Source: Pseudomonas sp. HOU2
GTDB lineage: Bacteria; Pseudomonadota; Gammaproteobacteria; Pseudomonadales; Pseudomonadaceae
Direction of reading: 5' to 3'
Assembly (NCBI RefSeq): GCF_040729435.1
Contig: NZ_CP160398.1
Location: 4,631,001 to 4,695,000, forward strand
DNA: 64,000 nucleotides
The notes under the pieces were generated by a model that searched no databases, was not told the DNA's origin, and saw nothing but the letters and a program-made list of their open reading frames with translations. Positions 11,020 through 19,733 of the stretch are shown one piece after another (position 1 is the stretch's first letter; each line of letters starts with the position of its first letter). The translations under genes were made by a program, and so were the position numbers.

Positions 11020-11442
11020 ATGAATCGTTATGCTTACGTTCGATACGACTATGCGAAACCGTTCAAAAAAATCATGCAGATTGTGGAAGCTGAGGAAATA
11101 CCCGAGTACCTGTCAGGTGGTGGTTGGGTTGATATCACAGCAAACCCGGCTGTTCAGGTCGGATGGAAGGCGGAAACCATCAATTATGTTGACTGGGTTT
11201 TCAGTGAACCAACCTATCAAGAACGCGAAAAAGACGTGGCCCAAGACGCTCTGGAGTTACTGACGGCTGCCAGCAAGTGGCTGTTGGTGCATCCACTGCA
11301 ATACAAAGCCGACCTTGGCGTTGCCACACCTGACGACCAGGCCTTGTTGTTGGCTTACAAGCAGTACTGCGTTGAGCTGGGCGATATGTCGAAACAGTCC
11401 GGCTATCCGTACACAGTCAACTGGCCATTGGCGCCGTTCTGA
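11020..11442 (+). CDS. Orphan tail-fibre assembly chaperone-like protein
   Basis: This 140-residue protein is not next to any fibre gene. Its last 35 residues (AYKQYCVELGDMSKQSGYPY, ending in NWPLAP) match the C-terminal pattern of the Tfa-type chaperones elsewhere in the locus, for example WKLYSVELNRIEKQAGFP...TWPVAP at 43230-43320. The N-terminal half is unlike the others. It follows AAGGAGAAG and sits between two copies of a terminator-containing repeat. It may be a leftover chaperone of a lost fibre, or it may serve one of the fibres in trans. Function is inferred from the C-terminus only. Confidence 0.7.
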   Translation: MNRYAYVRYDYAKPFKKIMQIVEAEEIPEYLSGGGWVDITANPAVQVGWKAETINYVDWVFSEPTYQEREKDVAQDALELLTAASKWLLVHPLQYKADLGVATPDDQALLLAYKQYCVELGDMSKQSGYPYTVNWPLAPF

Positions 11443-11470
11443 TCCAGTCGCAACCGTCATCCGCTGCATC

Positions 11471-11527
11471 AGGAGTGCATTACTGAAAAGCCCGGCCTCA
11501 GCGCCGGGCTTTTTGGAATGCCTGCCT
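11471..11527 (+). repeat. Terminator-containing direct repeat, copy 2
   Basis: AGGAGTGCATTACTGAAAAG, arms AAAGCCCGGC and GCCGGGCTTT, then GGAATGCCTGCCT. It is nearly identical to 10875-10933 apart from the loop, and lies 59 bases before the holin gene. Confidence 0.85.
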
Positions 11528-11586
11528 CAAGAGAAATCGTTTGAACCCAACACACAACACTCATCAATCACCTACGGAGGCGTGAC

Positions 11587-11928
11587 ATGACAAACGAGCA
11601 ACAAGCGTTGGCGGACATGCCGATCTGGCTGGTCATCCTCCTTGCCGTGGTGGGCGGGGTGTCCGGCGAAATGTGGCGCGCCGACAAGGAGGGCGCTCGT
11701 GGCTGGTCATTGCTGCGGCGTCTGGCCCTGCGCTCCGGCGCCTGCATGATCTGCGGCGTTTCGGCGATCATGCTGCTGTATGCCGCCGGATTATCCATCT
11801 GGGCCGCTGGTGCCTTCGGTTGCCTGACCGCCATGGCCGGTGCCGACGTCGCCATCGGTCTCTACGAACGCTGGGCCGCCAAGCGCATCGGCGTCTGCGA
11901 AGTTCCCCCGCCGCGCGATCCACAGTAA
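11587..11928 (+). CDS. Holin, pyocin/phage type
   Basis: The 113-residue protein has three hydrophobic stretches (about residues 11-25, 47-67 and 71-93) separated by short charged loops, as in class I holins and the R-pyocin holin. It would form inner-membrane lesions that let the endolysin at 47563 reach peptidoglycan. The start follows CCTACGGAGGCGTGAC. It is the first module gene, as in P. aeruginosa R-pyocins, while its endolysin and spanins lie 36 kb downstream, so it probably serves both tailocins. Confidence 0.88.
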   Translation: MTNEQQALADMPIWLVILLAVVGGVSGEMWRADKEGARGWSLLRRLALRSGACMICGVSAIMLLYAAGLSIWAAGAFGCLTAMAGADVAIGLYERWAAKRIGVCEVPPPRDPQ

Positions 11929-12000
11929 CTCAACATTTTCCTGCCTCGCTGCAAACGATGCGGCGGGGCTGCGCGTGGACAATTGAAAAGGAGGTCATGC

Positions 12001-12522
12001 ATGCCCGCACCGATCCAGCAGCCTTCGCAGCTGTTCACGGCGATGGCGACAACCTTGCGTAACAGCGCCGGCCTGAATCTGCAGGTCGGCAATCACGACG
12101 ACTTCACCACCCCCGGCGCTCAGGCCTGGGCATTGATCGACTTCGACCGTAATGCGCCCGGAGTGCGCGGCGCGGACGGACGTATCGCCCACGTCATGAC
12201 CGTATCGCTGCAAGTCATTCCGGCAGTGTCCGCCAGTGCCTTTGCCGCCTGCGATCTGATCGCCGTGCTGAAAAACCTGATCACTGACAACCGCTGGGGG
12301 CTGCCCGGCGATCAATGCGATTTGCCGATGAACATTGACGGTTTGCCGTCAGTGCTGGTCCGCGCCGACCAGCCATACAAGGCATGGACGCTGACCTTCA
12401 CCCAGACCCTCTATCTCGGCCTGACCTTGCTCGACGATCCGCTCGGCACACCGAAATTCGCCCGTACCTGGGAAGTCAGCAACATCGACGACCCCGACCA
12501 ATACACCGCGCTGGAGGCCTGA
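12001..12522 (+). CDS. Tailocin structural protein, R-pyocin PA0615 position
   Basis: This 173-residue protein lies between holin and baseplate protein V, the position of the uncharacterised PA0615 gene in R-pyocin clusters. It has no signal peptide or membrane segment. Residues 20-150 have the mixed beta character of a small tail-terminator or completion protein. The start at 12001 follows AAAAGGAGG with ideal spacing. The role in tail completion is inferred from position only. Confidence 0.75.
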   Translation: MPAPIQQPSQLFTAMATTLRNSAGLNLQVGNHDDFTTPGAQAWALIDFDRNAPGVRGADGRIAHVMTVSLQVIPAVSASAFAACDLIAVLKNLITDNRWGLPGDQCDLPMNIDGLPSVLVRADQPYKAWTLTFTQTLYLGLTLLDDPLGTPKFARTWEVSNIDDPDQYTALEA

Positions 12523-12525
12523 CCG

Positions 12526-13134
12526 ATGTTCGACGCATTACTGCGCATGCAACTGGGGCCGATCATCGAGCGGCTGGCCGAGATGGAAGCCGAGATCGAC
12601 GACCTGCACCGCCGCGCCGAGAGTTTCTGTCGCATCGGCGTCTGTCAGACAGTCGATGCCGCGAGCAACACCTGCCAGGTCAGTCACGGTGGACTGCTGA
12701 CGCCAGCCATCAAGTTCTTCAACCCCAGCGCCGGGGCGCAGAGCGAATCGCGGATTCCGAGCGTGGGCGAGCAATGCCTGCTGCTCAACTACGGCAGCGG
12801 CGAAGGTGGCGCGCAAAGCGTGGCGTTGTTCGGTTTGAACAGTGACCGCTTTCCGCCGACAGCGACGGTACCGACGCTGACGCGCCGCGTTTATGTCGAC
12901 GGCACTGAAAGCGGCTACGACGACGCCACGCATACCCTGCATTGGCAAAACGGCCCTGCCGCATTCAGTGGCTCTCGCGAGTCGCTTGCACTGAGCATCG
13001 GCCCCGCGCAACTGACGATGACGCCGCAGCTGATCAGCCTGCAACTGGGCGGCGTCGGCCTGAGCATCGACGCCTCGGGCGTGCACTTCAGCGGCCCGTT
13101 GGTGGATCACCAGGGCCGCGTCATCAGCCCCTGA
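12526..13134 (+). CDS. Baseplate assembly protein V (spike)
   Basis: The 202-residue product is the P2 gpV-like central spike that tips the tail tube. After an N-terminal helix, residues 38-110 form the OB-fold region typical of the family (RIGVCQTVDAASNTCQV, then LLNYGSGEGGAQSVALFGL). The C-terminal 90 residues are beta-rich (LSIGPAQLTMTPQLISLQLG and VHFSGPLVDHQGRV), as in triple-stranded beta-helix needle domains. It heads the V-W-J-I baseplate block. Confidence 0.9.
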   Translation: MFDALLRMQLGPIIERLAEMEAEIDDLHRRAESFCRIGVCQTVDAASNTCQVSHGGLLTPAIKFFNPSAGAQSESRIPSVGEQCLLLNYGSGEGGAQSVALFGLNSDRFPPTATVPTLTRRVYVDGTESGYDDATHTLHWQNGPAAFSGSRESLALSIGPAQLTMTPQLISLQLGGVGLSIDASGVHFSGPLVDHQGRVISP

Positions 13135-13148
13135 ATCAAGAGCTTCCC

Positions 13149-13481
13149 ATGATCGGAATCGATAGAGACTCCGGGGCCACGGTCGACGACTGGCTGCAGT
13201 TCGTGCAGCGCGCGACACGAGCCCTGACCACGCCGCTGGGCACCCGGCAAAAAAGGCCCCTCTATGGCTCGCTGATTCCCACGCTGCTGGGGCAGAACCT
13301 CGGTGACGACGTTCTGCTCCTGGCCCAGAGCCACGCGGCTCAGGCGTTCTACAACGCGCAGAACGGGATCAGCGATTTTCAGCCGAGCGTGATCGTCGCC
13401 AGCCGTCAGGGCGCCGGTCTGCTGCTGCGTTTCGCCGGCACCTGGAAAAACCGTCAACAGACCTTCGAGGTAGTGACATGA
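13149..13481 (+). CDS. Baseplate protein W (gp25-like)
   Basis: The 110-residue protein belongs to the gp25/gpW lysozyme-like baseplate wedge family. It starts MIGIDRDSGATVDDWLQF and has the TPLGTRQKRPLYGSLIP segment near residue 32, matching the family's TxxGxR(V/P)xxPxxGS motif. Its last four bases (ATGA) overlap the next baseplate gene. The wedge initiates sheath polymerisation around the baseplate. Confidence 0.93.
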   Translation: MIGIDRDSGATVDDWLQFVQRATRALTTPLGTRQKRPLYGSLIPTLLGQNLGDDVLLLAQSHAAQAFYNAQNGISDFQPSVIVASRQGAGLLLRFAGTWKNRQQTFEVVT

Positions 13482-14473
13482 GCATGTTGATCCCCGGCCA
13501 GAATCAGTTGGCCGAACCGGCGCTGATCACTGTCGACGCCTTTGAAGACTTGCTCGCCGAGTTCAAGACCTTCGTTGTCGAGTATGTCGGCGCCCGAGCG
13601 CCGGACAGCGCAGCGAAACTCAAGACCAGCCTCGATAACGAAAGCGAATTGCTGACCCTGGCGCTCGAGGCTTTCTGCGTGCGCCTGCAAACCCACGAAC
13701 GCAAATACAACGCCCGCATCAAGCAGATGCTGGCGTGGTGGGCTACCGGCAGCAACCTCGATGCACGGCTGGCGGACATGGGCCTGGAGCGGCAGTTGCT
13801 CGATCCGGGCGACCCGGCGGCATTCCCGCCGGTACCCGCGATTTACGAAAGCGACGACGACGCCCGGCTGCGCTATTACCTGGCGCCACATGCCCCGGCA
13901 GCGGGCTCGCGAATGCAGTATCGCCGCGAGGTATTCACCCTCGGCGAGCGGCCGACAGTGAAGGTCGAATCCACCGACGCCGGTGTGGTGAATGTCACCT
14001 ACACCTTCAATCCGGACGGCCTCGCTGCACAGGTCAAGGACGGCAACGGCCGCCGCACGGCGCCGGGTGAGGTGCAGGTCACGGTGTTGTCGCGAGACGG
14101 CGATGGTACCCCGTCTGCAGCGTTGCTTGACGGTGTACGCCAGCACTTCGCCCGCCCTGATGTGCGACCGGAAACCGATCTGGTCACGGTCAAGGCTGCC
14201 GACATTCAGCGCTACAAAATCCGCGTGGTGGCGAAGATCAATTCCGGCCCCGACTCGGGCCTGACCAAAGTCGCCGCGCAGCAACAATTGCAGGCCTACG
14301 CCGACAGTTGCCATCGCCTCGAAGGGCGTGTCGACCCGAGCTGGATCGACTACACGTTGCACAGCGCTGGCGCCGTGCAACTGCAGATTCTCGAGCCGCT
14401 GGAGCCGATCGTGAGCACTGCGTTTCAGGCGCCTTACTGCACCGCGGTCGAGGTCGAGGTGTTGACGCTATGA
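13478..14473 (+). CDS. Baseplate assembly protein J
   Basis: This 331-residue P2 gpJ-like wedge protein joins the W and I components. Typical features are the N-terminal helical region with YVGARAPDSAAKLKTSLDNE near residue 35, the ATGSNLDARLADMGLERQ segment near residue 90 that all J proteins share, and a C-terminal domain (DLVTVKAADIQRYKIRVVAK) preceding a helical tail. It overlaps both neighbours by 4 bases, so the whole baseplate block is translationally coupled. Confidence 0.93.
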   Translation: MSMLIPGQNQLAEPALITVDAFEDLLAEFKTFVVEYVGARAPDSAAKLKTSLDNESELLTLALEAFCVRLQTHERKYNARIKQMLAWWATGSNLDARLADMGLERQLLDPGDPAAFPPVPAIYESDDDARLRYYLAPHAPAAGSRMQYRREVFTLGERPTVKVESTDAGVVNVTYTFNPDGLAAQVKDGNGRRTAPGEVQVTVLSRDGDGTPSAALLDGVRQHFARPDVRPETDLVTVKAADIQRYKIRVVAKINSGPDSGLTKVAAQQQLQAYADSCHRLEGRVDPSWIDYTLHSAGAVQLQILEPLEPIVSTAFQAPYCTAVEVEVLTL

Positions 14474-15105
14474 GTGAGCCAACGCATAGCCCGACCTTGT
14501 TGCCGGCCAACAGCTCTCCACTCGAACGCGGACTGGATCTGGGCTTCGGCGCGCTGCTTAATCGCATCGCGCCGCCGTTCCCCGAACTGATGAATCCGAG
14601 CCAAACACCGGTGGATTTTCTGCCGTATCTGGCGGCAGATCGCGGTGTCGCCGAATGGAGCACCGCCGCGCCAGAAGCGGAAAAACGCCTGACCGTCGAA
14701 CTGGCCTGGCCCACCGCGCGGCAGGCCGGCACTCGCAAGGCGCTGGAGAACGCGGCCAAGGGTTTGCAACTGCGCCCCGAAGTCCGCGCCTGGTACGAAC
14801 AGACGCCGCCCGGCGTGCCCTACAGCTTCAGCGTGCGCGCCTTCAGCGACCAACCTTACAGCGCAGAAATCGACGCCCGTCTCGACCGGCGTCTGGCTGA
14901 TGCCAAGAGCGAGCGGGACATTCTTTCGGTGACGGTTGGCTTGAGCGCGTTCGGCAGCCACTCCATCGCCGCCGCGACTTTCTGCGGTGAGTTGACGACG
15001 GTTTATCCGGTGTTCATCGAGGGTCTCGAAACCTCTGGCGAGGCGTTCATGGCCGCCGCGGTGTACACCGTCGAAACATCCACTATTTATCCTCAGGGGG
15101 CCTGA
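14470..15105 (+). CDS. Tail protein I (baseplate periphery)
   Basis: The 211-residue P2 gpI-like protein attaches the fibre to the baseplate. Recognisable are ERGLDLGFGALLNRI near the N-terminus and DFLPYLAADRGVAEWS near residue 49, matching the family's LPxLAwxxxVxxW motif. It ends one base before the fibre gene, the canonical I-H arrangement. Confidence 0.92.
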   Translation: MSEPTHSPTLLPANSSPLERGLDLGFGALLNRIAPPFPELMNPSQTPVDFLPYLAADRGVAEWSTAAPEAEKRLTVELAWPTARQAGTRKALENAAKGLQLRPEVRAWYEQTPPGVPYSFSVRAFSDQPYSAEIDARLDRRLADAKSERDILSVTVGLSAFGSHSIAAATFCGELTTVYPVFIEGLETSGEAFMAAAVYTVETSTIYPQGA

Positions 15106-17565
15106 ATGGCTGACTATTACACCCTGCTCACCAACGCAGGGATTGCCTACGAAACGGCGTGCAAGGCCGCAGGGCTGCCGATCAAGCTGACGCAGATTTC
15201 TGTCGGTGATGGCGGCGGCTCGGTCTATAACCCGGCCGCGACCGCCACGGCGCTTAAACGCGAAGTCTGGCGCGGTCCGCTCAATGCCCTGTTCCAGGAC
15301 GAGAAAAACCCGAGCTGGCTGCTCGCCGAAGTGACCATTCCGCCGGATGTCGGCGGCTGGTATGTGCGTGAGGCGGGGCTGTGGACCGACACCGGGATTC
15401 TCTACGCCATCGTCAAATACCCGGAGTCGTTCAAACCGGTACTGGCGACGTCGGGCTCGGGCAAAGAGTTCTACATTCGCTCGATTTTCGAGACCAGCAA
15501 TGCGTCGCTGGTAACGCTGCTGATCGATGACACCGTGGTCAAGGCCACACGTGCGTGGGTCATGAGTTACCTCGCCGAAGAACTCGGCAAACTCGATGGC
15601 AAGCAATCGGTGCGCGTCGCGGCCTCTACCAACATCGTGTTGAACGGTGCGCAGCAGATTGACGGCGTCGCCGTGATCGCCGGCGACCGCGTGCTGCTGG
15701 CGAACCAGACCCTGGCCAAGGACAACGGCCTGTGGATTGTCGCCAATGGCGACTGGGTGCGGGCGACTGATGCCAATACCAGCGCCAAGGTCACGCCGGG
15801 CCTGACGGTCATGGTCGAGGAGGGCACGGCCAACGGCGATTCGCTGTGGCACCTGACCACCAATGCGCCGATCACTCTTGGCACCACCGCACTGACGTTC
15901 AAGATGCTCGCCGGGCGTACCGGTATTGCTGCCGGCACTTACAAGAGCCTGACGGTTGATGAATATGGTCGGGCGACGGCAGGTGCGAATCCTGAAACGC
16001 TGGCCGGGTTTGGCATCAAGGACTCCTACACCAAGGCTGAAGTCGAGGCGTTGATTGCCAAGGCGTCGGCGTTGCCGGTAGGTTCGATTGTCGCGTTCCC
16101 GGTTGATGCCCCGCCGCCGGGTTTTCTGGAGCTGGATAACAGCGTCAAGAGCAGTGCGACTTACCCGGACTTGAGCGCTTATCTGGGCGGCAAGTTCAAC
16201 AAGGGCGATGAGGGGGTTGGGAATTTCCGTTTGCCGGAAGCGCGTGGTGAGTTCTTGCGCGGATGGGATCATGGGCGGGGAATCGATACAGGCCGCGCGC
16301 TAGGCAGTACGCAGCTTGATGCAATGCAGGGCCACTACCATTCGCCGGTTCGTGTTGCTGGAACCGGTGGCGCCACTTTGGTCAATTCGATCAGCTCCAC
16401 AGCTGTTGCGAACATGAATCCTAGTACCGTTGGTTCGCCGCTGATAGGAACCCATGTCGGGGCGCCGACTCCGGATCTGTTCACACCCGAATTTGGGACG
16501 CCGAGAACGGCTGCTGAAACCCGCCCCCACAACATTGCCTTCATGTGGTGTATCAAAACCTGGAATGCCCCGGTCAATCAGGGAAACATCGATGTTGCCG
16601 CTCTTGCCAAGGAAGTCGAGCGGCTCAAATCCGCTGTTCCGGTGGGCGCCATTCTGGCATTCCCAACCGGCATCGTTGCGCCGGGTTATCTGGAGCTGGA
16701 TGGCAGTGTGCAGAGCATTGCGACTTATCCGGATCTGGCGGCTTTTCTAGGTACCACTTACAACAAGGGTAACGAGGGGGCGGGTAACTTCCGCTTGCCT
16801 GAGTCGCGCGGTGAGTTCCTGCGTGGTTGGGATCACGGGCGAGGTGTGGATGGAGGACGAACTGTTGGCAGTGCCCAAACCGATTTGTTCAAGACCCACA
16901 ACCACCGTTATTTTGATGAGACCGGTGCAACTCTTGATCCTGCTGGTGTGTGGGAGGGAGGTAAAGTCAATGGCGCGGCTGCAGCCATATCTTCAGGAGC
17001 CTTTCTTTCTGCTGTAGACACCGGTGTCACGATGCAAACAGTGACTGCTGTCACGACTGTGGATACCGGTGGGACGGAAACCCGTCCCCGCAACATCGCC
17101 GTCATGTGGTGCATCAAAGCCTGGAATGCCCCGGTCAATCAGGGAAGCATCGACATCGCCGCCTTGACCGTTCTGGCTCAACAAGCGACCGAACTCAATC
17201 AAGGCACAGCGAAAGTTGCCTCTCAAGCGCAGACAGACTCGGGTACTGACGATCAAACCTTCGTCACACCAAAAAAGTTGCGCCGGGGTTTTCAGATTCT
17301 CAAACAGGCCAATGGTTATATCGTTTTCCCCTCATGGCTTGGCGGCATTGTCATTCAATGGGGATATCAGAACATTCCTGGCAGCACGACGATGACGTAC
17401 CCGTTTCCGCTAGCCTTTCCAGCCGCGTGTGCAAGCATCACGGCAAGTTTCGGGACTCCCGCTCAGGGAACCGTTAATGCCGATATGATCAGTAACAATC
17501 AGTTCAAGCTTCAGAACACATACACCGGTCAGCAGATCGCTCGATGGCTTGCCATTGGTTACTAG
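15106..17565 (+). CDS. Module 1 tail fibre, with duplicated collar domain
   Basis: The 819-residue receptor-binding fibre starts with a P2 gpH-type attachment domain (MADYYTLLTNAGIAYETACK, residues 1-150). A short repeat-like region (residues 150-300) follows. Then come two related phage-collar domains, beginning near residues 325 (VGSIVAFP) and 513 (VGAILAFP). Each contains FLxLDxSV, NFRLPExRGEFLRGWDHGRG and a terminal MWCIKxWNAPVNQG. The last 90 residues (GIVIQWG, ARWLAIGY) form a gp53-like tip domain. The next gene is its chaperone. The fibre determines which lipopolysaccharide module 1 recognises. Confidence 0.92.
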   Translation: MADYYTLLTNAGIAYETACKAAGLPIKLTQISVGDGGGSVYNPAATATALKREVWRGPLNALFQDEKNPSWLLAEVTIPPDVGGWYVREAGLWTDTGILYAIVKYPESFKPVLATSGSGKEFYIRSIFETSNASLVTLLIDDTVVKATRAWVMSYLAEELGKLDGKQSVRVAASTNIVLNGAQQIDGVAVIAGDRVLLANQTLAKDNGLWIVANGDWVRATDANTSAKVTPGLTVMVEEGTANGDSLWHLTTNAPITLGTTALTFKMLAGRTGIAAGTYKSLTVDEYGRATAGANPETLAGFGIKDSYTKAEVEALIAKASALPVGSIVAFPVDAPPPGFLELDNSVKSSATYPDLSAYLGGKFNKGDEGVGNFRLPEARGEFLRGWDHGRGIDTGRALGSTQLDAMQGHYHSPVRVAGTGGATLVNSISSTAVANMNPSTVGSPLIGTHVGAPTPDLFTPEFGTPRTAAETRPHNIAFMWCIKTWNAPVNQGNIDVAALAKEVERLKSAVPVGAILAFPTGIVAPGYLELDGSVQSIATYPDLAAFLGTTYNKGNEGAGNFRLPESRGEFLRGWDHGRGVDGGRTVGSAQTDLFKTHNHRYFDETGATLDPAGVWEGGKVNGAAAAISSGAFLSAVDTGVTMQTVTAVTTVDTGGTETRPRNIAVMWCIKAWNAPVNQGSIDIAALTVLAQQATELNQGTAKVASQAQTDSGTDDQTFVTPKKLRRGFQILKQANGYIVFPSWLGGIVIQWGYQNIPGSTTMTYPFPLAFPAACASITASFGTPAQGTVNADMISNNQFKLQNTYTGQQIARWLAIGY

Positions 17566-17573
17566 GAGCCAGA

Positions 17574-18122
17574 ATGAAATACGCAATATTCAATGAGAAC
17601 TTTGAGTTGTGTGGCCGCTATGACTCCGCAACTCACGAGCAAATTCCCGAGGGTGCTCTCGAGATACCGGACGATCTGTATTTCAAGACGATCCGGGAAA
17701 TTGATGGCATCTGGATGTTGGTAGAGGGTTCAGTTGTCAAACAACCATTTCCAGCTGCTGCACCGAACCTGCCAATGCTGGTGGCGAATGAACGATTTCG
17801 ACGAGAGGCTAGCGGAGTAAACGTGGAAGGCCTGTTGATCGAAACCACTCGCGACAGCCAAGCACTGATCGCCAGCACCGGTCTGTCCGCCATTCTCGAC
17901 CCCGAGTACCGCTGCAACTTTAAAACCCTGAATGGTTTCGTCGAAATCGGTGCCGAACAGATTCTCGCTATTGCCAAGGCTGTACGTGCTCACGTCCAGT
18001 CGTGTTTTGACCGGGAACTGGCGTTGCTTCGTGCCATTGAGACGGATACCTATACCCACGCCATGCTTGGGGAAGGGTGGCCGTTGTCGCTGCCGGCCGA
18101 GTTGCTGCCAAAACCTTGGTGA
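17574..18122 (+). CDS. Tail-fibre assembly chaperone, module 1 (DUF4376-type C-terminus)
   Basis: The 182-residue protein folds or trimerises the preceding fibre. Residues 1-60 (RYDSATHEQIPEGALEIPDD) form an N-terminal domain also found in the module 2 chaperone at 39378. Residues 75-182 (REASGVNVEGLLIETTRDSQ, TLNGFVEIGAEQI) match the DUF4376 pattern. The start follows CTAGGAGCC. The gene is convergent with, and only 36 bases from, the acetyltransferase cassette. Confidence 0.85.
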   Translation: MKYAIFNENFELCGRYDSATHEQIPEGALEIPDDLYFKTIREIDGIWMLVEGSVVKQPFPAAAPNLPMLVANERFRREASGVNVEGLLIETTRDSQALIASTGLSAILDPEYRCNFKTLNGFVEIGAEQILAIAKAVRAHVQSCFDRELALLRAIETDTYTHAMLGEGWPLSLPAELLPKPW

Positions 18123-18158
18123 GCGCCCCATAGTGCAGGGCGCGTGCACATGACCCTA

Positions 18159-19733
18159 TCAATCGATAAGTTTATCGGCCTTTGTCTCTCGGCCAGTTCT
18201 TGCGTCCAGTGTCGGAGGCTCGATTCTTACGTGAAAACATGACTTGTTGGCTTCAAAATCAAGCCGAATGAGTTTGACGTTTGACGCGGAAGACCACTTT
18301 GGCAACGTTCTGAGATCCAGCAGATGGCGCCCGGTGGGTGCAGTGAATTTAACACTGTGCTCCTCATCAAATGCAGGACGGGTTTCATCCAGCCAGAAGA
18401 ATTGCATGGGGATGGCTTGTGTGCCGTCAGCGCACGAAAGGTTCAGGCTCAGATAGTCGACGTCCGTCGGTGTGACCGTTTTCGAAAGCGAAAAGTTGAT
18501 AAGCGCGTCATTGCCAGTGATTTCATAATCATTGCCAGACTCGCCGTGAATCAGTTGATTGTCGCTGATTGGTATCGCGCTGCTGACAGTCTTGAATTCG
18601 CCGGTGTCAGGAAGAAATGCCGCAGGAGGGAAATAAGTAAAAAACTCTGATCGTGCGGCGCGCTCGACGACGGTGACAAAGACATAATCGGGCTTCCACT
18701 CGTCTACAAGTTGTTGAAAACGGCCACCGGGTTTGAGTGCTTCACTCCAATGCAATTGAATGACATTCTTGAATGTCGCCGCCATCAAAGGCGACAGCGA
18801 GTTACCAAAGGAGTCGCGTAACCACAGCACTTTTTTGTCATTCAAGGCACCTTTTGACTCAACGAGAATCGGCGTGTTCGGCGCCTTGATCGGTAGGTTT
18901 GCGCCTTTGGTCAGTGTTTTTTTGCTGTCGAAATCAATCGTCGTCGTCGTGATCGCTAGTGTCGAGGCACTGATAACGGGTTCTTCATCATCCAGGCTAG
19001 CGCTCAAACGAAGAAAATTGGCCAGGTCTCCACCTTTTCTCAGCGGTGTCTCAACGATGGCGTACGCCGTCGGCGATGGCCACACAATGGTTGGGTCGGA
19101 TATGGCTATAGTTTGCGCAAATGCGCGGAATCCGACGGCAGCGCCGACAGCGTTCCAGTGGGTGTCCGTTTTGTAGTAGAGAGCATGTGGCAGTGTGTTT
19201 TTTGCTTCAAGCAACGGAGCACGTAAATCGACGAAACGATTCCCGGAGTCCTGCGAGATCAAGGCATCGGTTGGATTATGCGGAGCAGGTCGGGCCCACT
19301 CGGGTAAGTGTTCGGGATAGATCGTGCCTTTGTTGGGACCGATCATGAGCCGAAAGACTTTGACGCCCTTACCTGTCAAATAAGCATCCCAGGCGGACAT
19401 CGCAGCTCCGATCTGCTTGCCGAGCGCCAGATCTGTTTCGGATGCAGCGCGTCGGTCTTCGGACAGTGTACTGAGGTACATGTCTCCAAGGTATAACCAG
19501 CCGTCTTTTCCGATGATGACCTGTTGCGGGTCAGTGCTTATGCCTAAAGGGTAAAGAACGGCAGCTGCCCATCTGGGAGCGAAATCCATGTTATAGAGGA
19601 ATGCCTTGCTCTTCCAATTGATAGCACCACGATTGGGCGCCTCAAAGATATTGATTGCGGGTATGGAGAGAAGCACCAACAAGTTGAGCGCAATAAAAAA
19701 GATTACTTTAGGTTTCATGATTGTTGGCATCAA
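18159..19733 (-). CDS. AlgJ/AlgX-like SGNH acetyltransferase (cargo gene)
   Basis: This 524-residue protein has one N-terminal membrane or signal segment (VIFFIALNLLVLLSIPAINI) followed by a periplasmic SGNH-type domain. Two family motifs are present: YYKTDTHWNAVGAAVGF near residue 196, with the catalytic Asp and His, and VLWLRDSFGNSLSPLM near residue 312, with the nucleophile serine. In alginate and similar systems such proteins transfer acetyl groups, delivered across the membrane by an MBOAT partner, to a polysaccharide. The MBOAT gene overlaps it by 4 bases upstream. The acceptor cannot be told from sequence; lipopolysaccharide or an exopolysaccharide is inferred. It is transcribed against the tailocin operon. 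Confidence 0.85.
   Translation of the reverse strand: MMPTIMKPKVIFFIALNLLVLLSIPAINIFEAPNRGAINWKSKAFLYNMDFAPRWAAAVLYPLGISTDPQQVIIGKDGWLYLGDMYLSTLSEDRRAASETDLALGKQIGAAMSAWDAYLTGKGVKVFRLMIGPNKGTIYPEHLPEWARPAPHNPTDALISQDSGNRFVDLRAPLLEAKNTLPHALYYKTDTHWNAVGAAVGFRAFAQTIAISDPTIVWPSPTAYAIVETPLRKGGDLANFLRLSASLDDEEPVISASTLAITTTTIDFDSKKTLTKGANLPIKAPNTPILVESKGALNDKKVLWLRDSFGNSLSPLMAATFKNVIQLHWSEALKPGGRFQQLVDEWKPDYVFVTVVERAARSEFFTYFPPAAFLPDTGEFKTVSSAIPISDNQLIHGESGNDYEITGNDALINFSLSKTVTPTDVDYLSLNLSCADGTQAIPMQFFWLDETRPAFDEEHSVKFTAPTGRHLLDLRTLPKWSSASNVKLIRLDFEANKSCFHVRIEPPTLDARTGRETKADKLID

Noticed and set aside
14434..16272. 612-codon minus-strand frame across gpI and the fibre
   Set aside because: Antisense to well-supported tailocin genes and without conserved motifs.
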